Positions 37,996 through 47,446 are shown, counted from the stretch's first letter. The stretch is 64,000 bases of DNA from Psychrobacter sp. 4Dc (GCF_002836715.1 NZ_PJAT01000076.1:20436-84435); one strand, 5' to 3'. Numbers and translations: made by a program. The notes: a model not told the origin generated them from the letters alone.

Positions 37996-39324
37996 ATGTC
38001 GCCAGCCCCGAACACCAACAACAAGACGTCTCTATTAAAATGGTTACCGTGGATTTTATTACTGTTAGTGCTTGCAGCGTTTATCTGGTTATTCACCAGT
38101 ATGAAAACGCCGTCAGAAGCCACTTGGGAGCCACCAAGAACCTCGGCTGCTGAGCAGGCAGCGTCGGAACCTGTAGCCGATACGCCAACGCCTATTTCCT
38201 CTTATCATAATGCCGTTAGCCGTGCGTCGCAGTCAGTGGTCAACATCTATACGACACAGACAATGGCGGAGCATCCTTATATGGATGATCCTGTGTTGCG
38301 CCGCTTCTTTGAGTTCCATGGTGGACCGCCACAAGATCAAGGCCCAACCAACTTGGGCTCGGGTGTGATTGTGTCAGAAGACGGCTTTATCGTCACCAAT
38401 GCGCACGTAATCGAAAAGGCAGATGAGATTACCGTTGCCTTTAATGATGGTCGTAAGAGTCGCGCTAAGCTTATCGGTACCGACCCAGACAGTGATTTGG
38501 CAGTGATTCGGGTCGACATGACTGGATTGACACCGTTAGGCTTCCGTGAAGAACCTATCAAAGTGGGAGACATTGCATTAGCGATTGGTAATCCGTTCGG
38601 TGTCGGTCAAACAGTGACGCAAGGGATTATTTCAGCAACGGGTCGTACTGGACTTGGGGTCAATAAGTTTGAAGACTTTATCCAAACCGATGCCGCTATC
38701 AATCCCGGTAACTCGGGCGGCGCACTGGTTGATGCGCGCGGTGAATTGGTTGGTATTAATACGGCTATTTACTCACGCTCTGGTGGCTCGATGGGCATTG
38801 GTTTTGCTATCCCGACCGCCCTAGTTGAGCAAGTGATGAATGCTCTGATCAAAGATGGTAAGGTCAGTCGCGGCTGGCTAGGTATTGAGATACAGTCGCA
38901 GCTTCGGGATCCGACGCAGCTTGAAACCTCGACGGGTGTAGAAGTGCTAAATGTTATCGATAAAGGTCCAGCTGCCAAGAGTGGTCTGCGCGTTGGCGAT
39001 ATTATCCTGACGATTGATGGCGTTGAGATGACCGATGCCAACACGCTGATTCAGTATGTCGCTCGCAAACCACCCAATACTGAGCTAAACGCCCAGATAT
39101 TACGCCGTGGTAAAAATGCGCAAGTGAAGATACTGTTAGAGGAGCGTCCTGTGCAAGAGCCAGTCGAGCGCCCTGTTATTATCGAAGATGAGACCATGAA
39201 TGGTCTTGGTCAACCCAACATGCAAGACGGTGGACAAGAGACGCCCATGATGTCAGAAGCCGAGCGTGACCGTATGCGTGAAGAGCTGCTAAAACTGTTT
39301 GACCAAGATGGCGTGGCTCAGTAG
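37996..39324 (+). CDS. Membrane-anchored periplasmic serine protease, DegS/AlgW-like
   Basis: A trypsin-like HtrA family protease with one PDZ domain. One membrane helix near the N-terminus (WLPWILLLLVLAAFIWLF) leaves the rest in the periplasm. Catalytic residues, numbered from the ATG, are His137 (TNAHVI), Asp167 (DSDLAVI) and Ser240 (GNSGGAL). The PDZ domain spans about 265-365, and an acidic/Met-rich tail follows. The single PDZ and N-terminal anchor suggest DegS/AlgW, which cut the anti-sigma factor RseA/MucA, but a DegQ-like role cannot be excluded. The ATG at 37996 has AGAGG upstream; a TTG at 37960 is less likely. Confidence 0.87.
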   Translation: MSPAPNTNNKTSLLKWLPWILLLLVLAAFIWLFTSMKTPSEATWEPPRTSAAEQAASEPVADTPTPISSYHNAVSRASQSVVNIYTTQTMAEHPYMDDPVLRRFFEFHGGPPQDQGPTNLGSGVIVSEDGFIVTNAHVIEKADEITVAFNDGRKSRAKLIGTDPDSDLAVIRVDMTGLTPLGFREEPIKVGDIALAIGNPFGVGQTVTQGIISATGRTGLGVNKFEDFIQTDAAINPGNSGGALVDARGELVGINTAIYSRSGGSMGIGFAIPTALVEQVMNALIKDGKVSRGWLGIEIQSQLRDPTQLETSTGVEVLNVIDKGPAAKSGLRVGDIILTIDGVEMTDANTLIQYVARKPPNTELNAQILRRGKNAQVKILLEERPVQEPVERPVIIEDETMNGLGQPNMQDGGQETPMMSEAERDRMREELLKLFDQDGVAQ

Positions 39325-39374
39325 TTTCTTGGGTCAGAATAATTGGCGCAAGGGCTCAAAAAGATTATTAGCAT

Positions 39375-39415
39375 AAAAAAAGCGCGTTATCTTATGTAGA
39401 TAGCGCGCTTTTTAT
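39375..39415. terminator. Bidirectional terminator between the protease and ferredoxin genes
   Basis: AAAAGCGCGTTATC (39378-39391) pairs with GATAGCGCGCTTTT (39399-39412), one G-U pair, 7-nt loop, with T-runs on both strands. Confidence 0.9.
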
Positions 39416-39442
39416 TGATCTTAACGTTTTATAAATGAGAGG

Positions 39443-39709
39443 TTATTTCTCGATTGGTTCGTGGTTGATATAAATCACCCCTTGCACACGGCAGCAGCAG
39501 GGTAGGATCTCATCGTCCTCAATCATCGCAAGCGGAGCAAACGGGTAATCGACCGTATGCGAGCTGGCAATGCGCTTGACTCGGCAGCTACCACAGTAGC
39601 CTTCCTTGCACTGATAATTGACCTCATGTCCGGTGCGCAACAGTCCATCGAGTAGACTCTCATTATCATGCAAATAGAATTGTTTTTTACTGGTCATTAC
39701 CCAAGTCAT
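39443..39709 (-). CDS. 2Fe-2S ferredoxin, YfaE-like
   Basis: An 88-aa plant-type [2Fe-2S] ferredoxin. The cluster ligands are CKEGYCGSC and a later Cys in the LPCCC block. Its place directly after nrdB (37 nt) mirrors yfaE in E. coli, whose product supplies electrons to keep the diferric-tyrosyl radical of NrdB active. That role is therefore inferred from context. Confidence 0.88.
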   Translation of the reverse strand: MTWVMTSKKQFYLHDNESLLDGLLRTGHEVNYQCKEGYCGSCRVKRIASSHTVDYPFAPLAMIEDDEILPCCCRVQGVIYINHEPIEK

Positions 39710-39746
39710 GATAAATCCTATGTAAAAAGCGTAAAGCTACTAAAGC

Positions 39747-40880
39747 CTAAAGCTCAAAATCATCAAAATCACTGTCTGATAAGTCCGAATCAATCTGACC
39801 GACCAAGTACGAGCTGATTTCGGTTTCTTGCGGTGCGACCTGTACATTGTCAGACGACAACCACGTATTGATCCAAGGAATCGGATTTGATTTTGATTTC
39901 GGGAAAGCTGATGGCAAGCCCACCGCTTCCATACGCAAGTTGGTGATGTATTCGATATATTGGCACAGAATGTCTTTATTCAGACCAATCATCGAGCCGT
40001 CTTTGAACAGATAACCTGCCCATTCTTTTTCTTGCTCAGCCGCCTTGCGGAATATCTCGATGCTTTCCTCATAGCACTCTGCGGCAATTTCGACCATCTC
40101 GGGATCGTCACGACCGTTGCGCATGAGGTTTAGCATATGCTGCGTACCAGTCAAATGCAGCGCTTCATCACGAGCGATGAGTTTAATGATTTTGGCATTA
40201 CCTTCCATCAGCTTACGCTCAGCAAAGGCAAACGAGCAGGCAAACGACACATAAAAGCGAATGGCTTCTAAGACGTTGACCGCCATAATGCACAGATACA
40301 TTTGCTTCTTAAGTGACTTTAAGTCGACGGTGATTTCTTTACCGTTGATATTGTGCGTACCAGCACCGTACAGGCTATACAGCTGCGAATTGCGATACAG
40401 CTCGTCATAATATTGAGCGATGTCTGAAGCACGCTCTAAAATGTGCTCGTTTTGCATAATATCGTCAAACACAATACCGGGATCGTTGACGATATTACGG
40501 ATGATATGCGTATAGCTGCGTGAGTGAATGGTCTCAGAGAACGACCATGTCTCAATCCACGTTTCAAGCTCAGGGATAGACACCAGCGGCAGTAGCACCA
40601 CGTTTGGACTACGACCTTGGATAGAGTCGAGTAGGGTCTGGTACTTGAGGTTGCTCAAAAATATGTGCTGCTCATGCGAGGACAGATTGCTAAAGTCGAT
40701 ACGATCGCGTGATACATCGACTTCTTCTGGACGCCAAAAGAACGATAGCTGCTTTTCAATCAATTGCTCAAAGATAGGGTGCTTTTGTTGGTCATAGCGC
40801 GCCACGTTGACGGGCTGACCAAAGAACATCGGCTCTTTTAGCGCATTGTTTGGCGTTTGAGAAAAAATCGAGTAAGTCAT
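39747..40880 (-). CDS. nrdB: Ribonucleoside-diphosphate reductase class Ia, beta subunit
   Basis: NrdB houses the diferric-tyrosyl radical that starts nucleotide reduction in NrdA. The block [20 protein letters not shown] and the radical Tyr in [16 protein letters not shown] match E. coli NrdB closely, as does the metal-ligand segment [16 protein letters not shown]. The 377-aa length is normal, and the acidic C-terminus ([14 protein letters not shown]) is the expected tail for docking NrdA. A TATAAT on the minus strand just after the upstream small gene may give nrdB its own promoter. Confidence 0.97.
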   Translation of the reverse strand: MTYSIFSQTPNNALKEPMFFGQPVNVARYDQQKHPIFEQLIEKQLSFFWRPEEVDVSRDRIDFSNLSSHEQHIFLSNLKYQTLLDSIQGRSPNVVLLPLVSIPELETWIETWSFSETIHSRSYTHIIRNIVNDPGIVFDDIMQNEHILERASDIAQYYDELYRNSQLYSLYGAGTHNINGKEITVDLKSLKKQMYLCIMAVNVLEAIRFYVSFACSFAFAERKLMEGNAKIIKLIARDEALHLTGTQHMLNLMRNGRDDPEMVEIAAECYEESIEIFRKAAEQEKEWAGYLFKDGSMIGLNKDILCQYIEYITNLRMEAVGLPSAFPKSKSNPIPWINTWLSSDNVQVAPQETEISSYLVGQIDSDLSDSDFDDFEL

Positions 40881-40977
40881 GAGACTGCCTTTATAAGTGA
40901 TACGGTTATTAATTTATAGGGGTTTGACTGGTTTTGATTTGAGGTTATGACACGTTTTTGAATTATAGCGTTTTAGC

Positions 40978-41349
40978 TTAGAGGTTCTCTAGTGATATCT
41001 GTGACGACTCTTGCCCATCGTTCATATAGGCTTTGAATATCTCGCTCAGTTCACTATCATCGAGTGCTTCTAGTTCATCAAGCGCGCTTTTGCGTAGGGT
41101 ACTCACATCAGACTCTTCTGCTGCTATTTTTAAGTCTTTTTTAGCCGCTCTCGATACTGGCTTTTTGACTGCTTTTGCTACGCTTTTTTTGGCGATAGTT
41201 GTCTTTGGTGCTTCATTCACACCTAACTGCTGACGCACCTCTGCAATATCAACCTCGACTTGTACGATATGCGAGCCACCATCGTTTAGGTCTGAAAATA
41301 CGTTTGGGATAAACAAACCACCGTCTTTGATGATTGCGGTATATTGCAC
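40978..41349 (-). CDS. Small Lys/Ala-rich protein of unknown function between nrdA and nrdB
   Basis: The 123-aa product has three parts: a beta-rich start (MQYTAIIKDGGLFIPNVFSDL, HIVQVEVDIAEV), a histone H1-like Lys/Ala linker (about 48-75, KKSVAKAVKKPVSRAAKK) and an acidic helix (LDELEALDDSELSEIFKAYM). I do not recognise the family. The first part could be a small dimerisation or AbrB-like module, but this is only a guess. It lies 97 nt upstream of nrdB and probably shares its transcript. AGGTCATG supplies a close ribosome site. Confidence 0.6.
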   Translation of the reverse strand: MQYTAIIKDGGLFIPNVFSDLNDGGSHIVQVEVDIAEVRQQLGVNEAPKTTIAKKSVAKAVKKPVSRAAKKDLKIAAEESDVSTLRKSALDELEALDDSELSEIFKAYMNDGQESSQISLENL

Positions 41350-41671
41350 ATGACCTCCGTCGTTTTATTCTGTCTGTATGTTTTGATTATAACAGTAGCC
41401 AATCCCGCCTACCGCTTGTATCTGCCTTGCCGCTGGCGTACAGTCTATCGTGTCTGACCGCATTCCTGTTGTCTCGATACTACGTCCAGTCACGGACTGC
41501 ATCGCCATCGTCGTCAGCAGGATACCGCTATAGTCGCGGCTAAAAAGCCTTGTTAGGGCGGGGCTTATACTTCTATAAAGACTCTACTATTTATACATGT
41601 TCTGTAGGGTGCGCCTCGCGCACCTTTAAATACAGTTTTTATATCATCGATGCGCTGGGCTCACCCTACAA
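41350..41671. other. Intergenic debris with shifted base composition
   Basis: Positions about 41400-41570 are visibly richer in G+C than the surroundings and contain no gene. Positions 41603-41670 carry a MITE-like inverted-repeat element. Together they look like the scar of an insertion next to the ATPase gene. Confidence 0.5.
41603..41670. mobile_element. MITE-like palindromic element
   Basis: TGTAGGGTG (41603-41611) and CACCCTACA (41662-41670) form perfect terminal inverted repeats of a 68-bp unit. Inside, GGTGCGC-CTC-GCGCACC (41608-41624) is a strong hairpin. The right end lies one base from the stop codon of the ATPase gene. No target duplication is visible. Confidence 0.6.
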
Positions 41672-42919
41672 CTAAGCAGGTATAATTCTAGAGTTATTAA
41701 AAGAAATTTTAATAAAGCTAGGCATTCTTGGATCTTGAAAAGAAAAGCAACCTCTACCAGTTTTTATAAGGATAGAATTACTAACATCTTCATTGGTCAA
41801 CTTCGATAATCTTTTACTAAGTTTTGCAGATGTGATATCAATATTAAATAGCTTTTTAAATTTCGAAGTTACTTCACTACTTCTAAAGTCTCTTTTTTGA
41901 CAGTTAGCTGCTGCTAATAGAAGCAATTTGTAATCTTGAGGCTTATTTATAGTTCTTAATATAGCATCTACTGATTCAGTTAATGTGCCTTCTGAGTCTG
42001 TTGCTGCATAATCAAGTGCTCTGTCTAGAATTTCGCTTTCTATATGCGTTTTATTGGTCTCAATAGCTATTTCAGCACATTTCAAACATATTAAATGTGC
42101 AAAGTGAGGAAAGCCTGAACTTATATTAACAATCTTGTCTACAACATCATCAATTGGGCGTTTTTCAATTTGTCTCATGCCATTTAGAATGATTTTTCTA
42201 ATGTCTTCATCGTCCATTCTTTCAAGACGAATTTCCTTCAAACATCTTTGAACTGATTGATGACCTGCTGTTAAGTCACTAGCAGTTTTTGCAATTCCTA
42301 CTAGTATAATCTTGAACGATGAGTCTAAGTCGCTAAGTGCTTTAATAAGCTCTGCCAATTTATGCTTATCTTCTACATTGACAAGAGTATCCACTTCATC
42401 CAAAAGGAAAATACAGTCTAGGCCTTTTAATTGGTTTGCAATCCAAAACGGTGAGTTCAAATTCGCAGGATTTTTAAAGACTGTACTTGATTGCCTTTCA
42501 CTCTGTAATCCAGCCTTAGCTGCTACTACATTTAATGATGCGTCACCTGTTTGCTTCAAGGATTTGGTTATACTTTGAATAGAGGTATCACAACCTATAT
42601 GTTGCAAAGGTTCAAGAAACAAAGAGCTAAACACATCTTCACTGTCACAACTTTTAGTAAAAAATAGACCTTTATTAATCTTATTAAGAATGAAGGAACA
42701 TGTTGTTTTCGCTAAAGAGGTTTTTCCTACTCCTCTATCACCATAAAGCAATATGTGTTGACCTGGACTATCAATTAGACTAATCATTCTCTTTACATCT
42801 TTTTCTCTACCGAAAAAATGATCAAATCTGTTAATAGGGGTATGAGGAGTAAAAACGTTTCTGACTCCACTTTTTTTAATTTTTAATACACTGTCTAATC
42901 CAAATAAATCAGATGACAT
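41672..42919 (-). CDS. AAA ATPase with Orc1/Cdc6- or STAND-like layout, accessory
   Basis: A 415-aa ATPase of unknown role. HFFGREKDVKRMI (35-47) precedes Walker A GDRGVGKTS (60-68). Walker B is FLLDEVDT (171-178), followed by a sensor-like ILVGIAK, and the last 120 residues read like a winged-helix domain (SSEVTSKFKKLFNIDITSAKLSKRLSKLT). This layout is shared by Orc1/Cdc6-type and AAA_16/STAND ATPases, several of which act in defence or mobile-element biology. It sits inside the ribonucleotide reductase operon. Its sequence is clearly more AT-rich than nrdA and nrdB and uses more AAA/ATT/TTA codons, suggesting transfer. The family could not be named. Confidence 0.75.
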   Translation of the reverse strand: MSSDLFGLDSVLKIKKSGVRNVFTPHTPINRFDHFFGREKDVKRMISLIDSPGQHILLYGDRGVGKTSLAKTTCSFILNKINKGLFFTKSCDSEDVFSSLFLEPLQHIGCDTSIQSITKSLKQTGDASLNVVAAKAGLQSERQSSTVFKNPANLNSPFWIANQLKGLDCIFLLDEVDTLVNVEDKHKLAELIKALSDLDSSFKIILVGIAKTASDLTAGHQSVQRCLKEIRLERMDDEDIRKIILNGMRQIEKRPIDDVVDKIVNISSGFPHFAHLICLKCAEIAIETNKTHIESEILDRALDYAATDSEGTLTESVDAILRTINKPQDYKLLLLAAANCQKRDFRSSEVTSKFKKLFNIDITSAKLSKRLSKLTNEDVSNSILIKTGRGCFSFQDPRMPSFIKISFNNSRIIPA

Positions 42920-43058
42920 AGTTAGCGCCTATATTAAAATTCCATTTTTTGGCTCAACTTTCAATGCTATAGCCGCTCTATAATTCGCTTTAGTCTTGTA
43001 TAGTTCGTTACAAAACGGCGGACTTAACTCAAAAGCCAAACCCGCCATTCATCAAAAC

Positions 43059-45335
43059 TTAGATTTTACAAGCCCCGCCAGCACAATCATCTTCCATATC
43101 CGCTTGGGCATCGTTCGCACCATCACGAGTATTATGGTAGTACAACGTCTTCACGCCCATTTTATAAGCGTTTAGCAAGTCTTTTAGCAATATTTTCATC
43201 GGTACACGGCCACCTGCATAACGAACTGGGTCGTAGTTGGTATTGGCAGAGATACTTTGATCGACGAATTTTTGCATGATAGCGACCAATTTTAGGTAAC
43301 CGTCATTGTTTGGCATTTGCCATAGTAGTTCGTACTGATCTTTTAGCTTATCAATCTCAGGCACGACTTGCTTTAGGATGCCATCTTTTGACGCTTTGAT
43401 AGAGACCAGACCACGTGGTGGCTCGATACCGTTGGTCGCGTTGGCGATCTGACTAGAGGTCTCAGACGGCATCAAGGCGGTTAGGGTAGAGTTGCGTAGA
43501 CCGTGCTCAGTGATCTCGCCACGTAGCGTTTCCCAATCGAGATGTAGCGGCTCTTGACAGATTTTGTCCAAGTCGGCTTTGTACGTATCAATCGGCAAGA
43601 TGCCTTGCGAGTATGTAGTCTCATTGAACGCAGGGCACGCGCCTTGCTCTTTTGCCAATTTGTTTGACGCTTTTAAGAGATAGAACTGCAACGCTTCAAA
43701 CGTCTGATGGGTCAGACCAAGCGCGCTGTCGTCAGAGTAGCGTGCGCCATTCTTAGCTAAGTAGTAAGCATAGTTAATCACGCCCACACCTAGCGTACGG
43801 CGACGCATGCTGCCGTTTTGAGCGGCTTTTACTGGATAGTCTTGATAGTCGAGCAGGGCATCAAGCGCACGGACGATTAGCTCAGCTGGCTCTTCGATGT
43901 CGCTGACGTTTTCGACTTTACCCAAGTTGACCGCTGATAGCGTACAAAGTGCGATTTCGCCTTCTTCGTCATTGATGTTATCAAGTGGCTTAGTCGGTAG
44001 CGCGATTTCCATACATAGGTTTGACTGGCGAATCGGGGCAACCGTCGCGTCAAATGGGCTATGCGTGTTGCAATGATCGACGTTTTGGATATAGATACGA
44101 CCCGTGCTGGCGCGCTCTTGCATCATCAGGCTGAACAAATCTACTGCTGGGATTTGACGGCTACGTACGTTAGGATCATTTTCGTATTTGGTATACAACT
44201 CTTCGAACTTGTCTTGATCTTCAAAGAACGCATCATACAAGCCTGGCGTGTCACCTGGTGAGAATAGCGAGATGTCTTGGCCTTTGATTAGGCGTGTATA
44301 CATCGTTTTGTTTAACTGTACGCCGTAGTCCATATGACGGACACGGTTGTCTTCGACGCCGCGGTTGTTTTTCAGTACCAGTAATGACTCAACTTCTAAA
44401 TGCCATAGCGGATAAAATAGAGTCGCAGCACCGCCACGTACGCCGCCTTGTGAGCAGCATTTCACCGCAGTCTGGAACAGTTTGTAGAACGGGATACAAC
44501 CAGTATGCTGTGCTTCGCCACCACGGATAGGGCTACCAAGGGCGCGGATACGACCTGCATTGATGCCGATACCAGCACGCTGTGATACATAGCGTACAAT
44601 GGCGCTAGTGGTGGCGTTGATTGAGTCTAGGCTATCACCACATTCGATCAATACGCACGAGCTAAACTGGCGCGATGGCGTACGTACGCCTGACATGATA
44701 GGGGTTGGTAGTGAGATTTTGAATTCTGAAGTCGCATCATAGAAGCGTTTGACGAAATCAAGACGATCTGACTTGTCGTATTGGCTAAACAGACACATAC
44801 CGACCAGCATGTATAAGAACTGCGGGCTCTCATAGACAGTCTTACTCACGCGGTCTTGCACGAGATATTTGCCTGCCATTTGCTCAACAGCGGCATAAGC
44901 AAGGTTCATATCGCGCCAGTGATCCAGATATTCTTCTAGCTCATCAAATTCAGCACGGCTATAGTCAGCTAAGATATGCTGATCGTATTTGCCAGCATCA
45001 GTCAGGGTTTTGACATGGTCATATAGGTGCGGCGGGGTAAATTTGTTATAAGCAATCTTACGTAAATGGAAGATGGCCAAACGCGCAGCCAGATACTGAT
45101 AGTCAGGCGTGGTTTCAGAAATTAGGTCGGCGGCAGATTTGATGATGGTTTCGTGAATGTCACGAGTCTTGATACCTTCATAAAACTGAATGTGCGACTT
45201 TAGCTCAACTTGAGACACAGACACGTTGTCCAAGCCATCCGCAGCCCATGCGATTACCTTGTGAATTTTGTCTAAATCAATAGGCTCTAAACGTCCATCA
45301 CGTTTGGTTACTTGGATTTTGTCAATATGTGTCAT
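43059..45335 (-). CDS. nrdA: Ribonucleoside-diphosphate reductase class Ia, alpha subunit
   Basis: NrdA reduces ribonucleoside diphosphates to deoxyribonucleotides. It has an N-terminal ATP cone (about 5-95, VTKRDGRLEPIDLDKIHKVI) for overall activity control, the active-site Cys in FSSCVLIECGD, NLCMEIALPT and LCTLSAVNLG, and the C-terminal redox pair Cys751 and Cys756 (CAGGACKI), which thioredoxin or glutaredoxin re-reduces. Length 758 aa, as in E. coli. Two candidate NrdR boxes lie upstream. nrdB follows only after two unrelated genes. Confidence 0.97.
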   Translation of the reverse strand: MTHIDKIQVTKRDGRLEPIDLDKIHKVIAWAADGLDNVSVSQVELKSHIQFYEGIKTRDIHETIIKSAADLISETTPDYQYLAARLAIFHLRKIAYNKFTPPHLYDHVKTLTDAGKYDQHILADYSRAEFDELEEYLDHWRDMNLAYAAVEQMAGKYLVQDRVSKTVYESPQFLYMLVGMCLFSQYDKSDRLDFVKRFYDATSEFKISLPTPIMSGVRTPSRQFSSCVLIECGDSLDSINATTSAIVRYVSQRAGIGINAGRIRALGSPIRGGEAQHTGCIPFYKLFQTAVKCCSQGGVRGGAATLFYPLWHLEVESLLVLKNNRGVEDNRVRHMDYGVQLNKTMYTRLIKGQDISLFSPGDTPGLYDAFFEDQDKFEELYTKYENDPNVRSRQIPAVDLFSLMMQERASTGRIYIQNVDHCNTHSPFDATVAPIRQSNLCMEIALPTKPLDNINDEEGEIALCTLSAVNLGKVENVSDIEEPAELIVRALDALLDYQDYPVKAAQNGSMRRRTLGVGVINYAYYLAKNGARYSDDSALGLTHQTFEALQFYLLKASNKLAKEQGACPAFNETTYSQGILPIDTYKADLDKICQEPLHLDWETLRGEITEHGLRNSTLTALMPSETSSQIANATNGIEPPRGLVSIKASKDGILKQVVPEIDKLKDQYELLWQMPNNDGYLKLVAIMQKFVDQSISANTNYDPVRYAGGRVPMKILLKDLLNAYKMGVKTLYYHNTRDGANDAQADMEDDCAGGACKI

Positions 45336-45837
45336 GCTGGCCTCTATTTTGATTGCTTATTGTGATGCTGCGCGCTGAATCAGTGGCAGACATTCTTTAT
45401 AACGCTATTATGTGGGGTTGTGCTAGCTGGTTTTTTTGGACAAAAAGCTACCACTACTCATAGTGACGGTTAAAATCACTGAGTACTACATATAGCGTGT
45501 TTGTTAATTGGTAGGCACAATATAGCGGGAAAATTTTGAAAATACTATATTGATTTTAGAATAAAACTATGTTGCTACAAGGTTGTAGGCAGTCCAAATT
45601 TTGGCAAAGGACGATGGGATAAGGGTTAGACGCAAATGCGGTCAATAATAAAATTTTTGTAAAAATATCGTGAGATTTACTTTTCATTCTCTCGGTTATT
45701 GTCGACTGATAATAGGAGTCATGGCGGCAATAATGCGGGCGCAGATTGTACATCAAACCACAAAAAATCGCCACCCATATCTTATTACTAGCGAGTGACG
45801 ATTTGGACTAAAAAGGCGTTAAAGTTTTCTATGCGAC
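45336..45837. other. nrdA upstream region
   Basis: A gap of about 500 bp between a DUF493 gene and nrdA, on the same strand. It contains the two candidate NrdR boxes at 45485-45530. The short open frame at 45556-45774 has no protein-like features. Confidence 0.5.
45485..45530. promoter_or_regulatory. Two candidate NrdR boxes
   Basis: 45485-45500 and 45515-45530 each match the published NrdR consensus (acaCwAtATaTwGtgt) at about 11 of 16 positions and share ATATAGCG. They start 30 bp apart, close to the three-turn spacing usual for NrdR box pairs, and lie about 150 bp before nrdA. Confidence 0.45.
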
Positions 45838-46239
45838 TTATAAAACAATACGAACCGTTTTTGCATTATCGAGTGAGGCATAAAGCGCATTTACTTGCTC
45901 CGCAGCAGTTAGGTGCAAATTAACCCGTGCTGAGTGAAAACGACCCGTTTTAGACGGCTTAACTTCGATAGACGCCAAATCAAAATCAGGGAATTGGCTA
46001 CCCAAGATCAGCTTGATTTCATTAAGCAGGCTCTCGTGCTCACCTTCATGACCAATGATGCTGAGTGGGTAGTTCATTGGGAACTCCCAAAGCTCAGGAT
46101 TTTGAATGTCTGTTTTTTTGCCTTTTAGAACGCCTTTATTCGGCGTCAGATCAGTGACTTTCACTGATGGCTGATTGCTGGTTGGGTTATTTACATTGTT
46201 GTCGACGTTGTCGTTGTTATTTTTTGAATCATCACTCAT
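45838..46239 (-). CDS. DUF493 (YbeD) family protein
   Basis: The domain at about 45-133 (PELWEFPMNYPLSIIGHEG, FDLASIEVKPSKTGRFHSARVNLHL, VNALYASLDNAKTVRIVL) matches YbeD, an ACT-like fold protein often found next to lipB. In this genome lipB is 45 kb away. An Asn/Asp-rich extension of about 40 residues precedes the domain (NNNDNVDNNVNNP). The molecular function is unknown. Confidence 0.87.
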   Translation of the reverse strand: MSDDSKNNNDNVDNNVNNPTSNQPSVKVTDLTPNKGVLKGKKTDIQNPELWEFPMNYPLSIIGHEGEHESLLNEIKLILGSQFPDFDLASIEVKPSKTGRFHSARVNLHLTAAEQVNALYASLDNAKTVRIVL

Positions 46240-46342
46240 GATATGAGCCTCGCTTTTATAGATAATATTTTTGAATAAATCAGCTGGTTAGAGTAGAGAT
46301 TTTACCTACAGTACCTTTGTCTGCTATTTATAGTGGCGTGCG

Positions 46343-46359
46343 GTAGATTATTCAAGTTA
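46343..46359. repeat. 17-mer shared with 36520-36536
   Basis: GTAGATTATTCAAGTTA occurs here and at 36520-36536, in both cases in non-coding DNA and within 200-220 bp of a gene end. Confidence 0.5.
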
Positions 46360-46404
46360 CGTTTGCCGCTCGTTTATTGTATGGCGCTTAGATGACGGCA
46401 ATAT

Positions 46405-47331
46405 TTACGGCAAATAACCATCAATAGGCATAATATCAGTCGGCAGATTGGTTTCTCCCAGCGCTTCTCGCAGATTGATCTCGATAGTGCGGGACAATGC
46501 CGTCAATGGAAGTTGGTTGGCTGCCAAACCAAACGGCTCTTCTAGCTCTTCACTCAATGCATCTAACCCAAAAAACGTATAAGCAATCACGGCACAAACC
46601 AAGGGCGTTGCCCAACCAAGCGAGGCGACCAAGCCAAAAGGCAGCATGATGCAATACAAGTAGGTCGTACGATGTACCAGCAGCATATAAGCAAAAGGTA
46701 GCGGTGTGTTATGAATGCGCTCGCAGGCTGCCAAGACAATCGTCATAGAGGTCAGGCGCTCATCCATGTTTTGGATGACTTGCTCTGAGACCAGTCCTTG
46801 ACGCCGAATATCGCCGAGATGCTTACCCATGAGGCGCATTATATGGTCAGGGACATTTTTTGCTTGGCGCATACGATCATGATGTATGGATGCGACAAAG
46901 GGATCTATGTCCGCCCAAGGTGGCGTACCACGCAGCCTGTGGCGTACAGCATGTGCAAAAGCAATGGTCAGATATACCATGGTGCGCTGAGTCTCACGAC
47001 CATGCTCGTTATCATCATCTATAAAGGATAGGACTTGGCGCGTTAAGCTGCGAGCATCATATACCAACTGGCCCCATAGCATCCGTGCTTCCCACCAACG
47101 CTGATAGCTGGCATTATTTCGAAATCCCAAAAACAGCGATAATGCAATCCCTAATAAGGTAAAAGTGGCGATACCATAATAAGGAAAAGAGTCAGGAATC
47201 CAGTGTTGAATAATGGTAATGGCTGTACTAAGGATGGTAACCAATAGCAGCTGCGGATATATTTTTGGAATGATTGAACCGCGAAGGGCGAAAAATATCT
47301 TAAACGGGTGGGGTGTTTGCCGGACAATCAT
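46405..47331 (-). CDS. Bestrophin-like membrane protein
   Basis: A 308-aa protein of the bestrophin/UPF0187 family, which forms anion-permeable channels in the few characterised cases. PFKIFFALRGSIIPKI, LSLFLGFRNNASYQRWWEARMLWGQL and AYTFFGLDALSEELEEPFGLAANQLPL are the diagnostic blocks, the last resembling the acidic Ca2+-clasp region of eukaryotic bestrophins. Four hydrophobic segments are visible. GGAAGC precedes the ATG. Monocistronic. Confidence 0.88.
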   Translation of the reverse strand: MIVRQTPHPFKIFFALRGSIIPKIYPQLLLVTILSTAITIIQHWIPDSFPYYGIATFTLLGIALSLFLGFRNNASYQRWWEARMLWGQLVYDARSLTRQVLSFIDDDNEHGRETQRTMVYLTIAFAHAVRHRLRGTPPWADIDPFVASIHHDRMRQAKNVPDHIMRLMGKHLGDIRRQGLVSEQVIQNMDERLTSMTIVLAACERIHNTPLPFAYMLLVHRTTYLYCIMLPFGLVASLGWATPLVCAVIAYTFFGLDALSEELEEPFGLAANQLPLTALSRTIEINLREALGETNLPTDIMPIDGYLP

Positions 47332-47446
47332 GTCAGCTTCCTAGCGATGGGGTATATGGAGACACTCTTCAATGTCTCGTGTAATTCTAATACAGAATCA
47401 AGATCTGTAAAGCCCAAAAGACTATAAATTTATTCAAACTAAGAAG

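Noticed and set aside
41449..41570. tRNA or structured RNA in the GC-rich stretch
   Set aside because: No cloverleaf can be drawn; only a weak AAGCC/GGCTT stem was found.
45556..45774. 72-aa minus-strand frame upstream of nrdA
   Set aside because: Cys/His/Tyr scattered with no pattern and no ribosome site; the zinc-finger impression does not hold.
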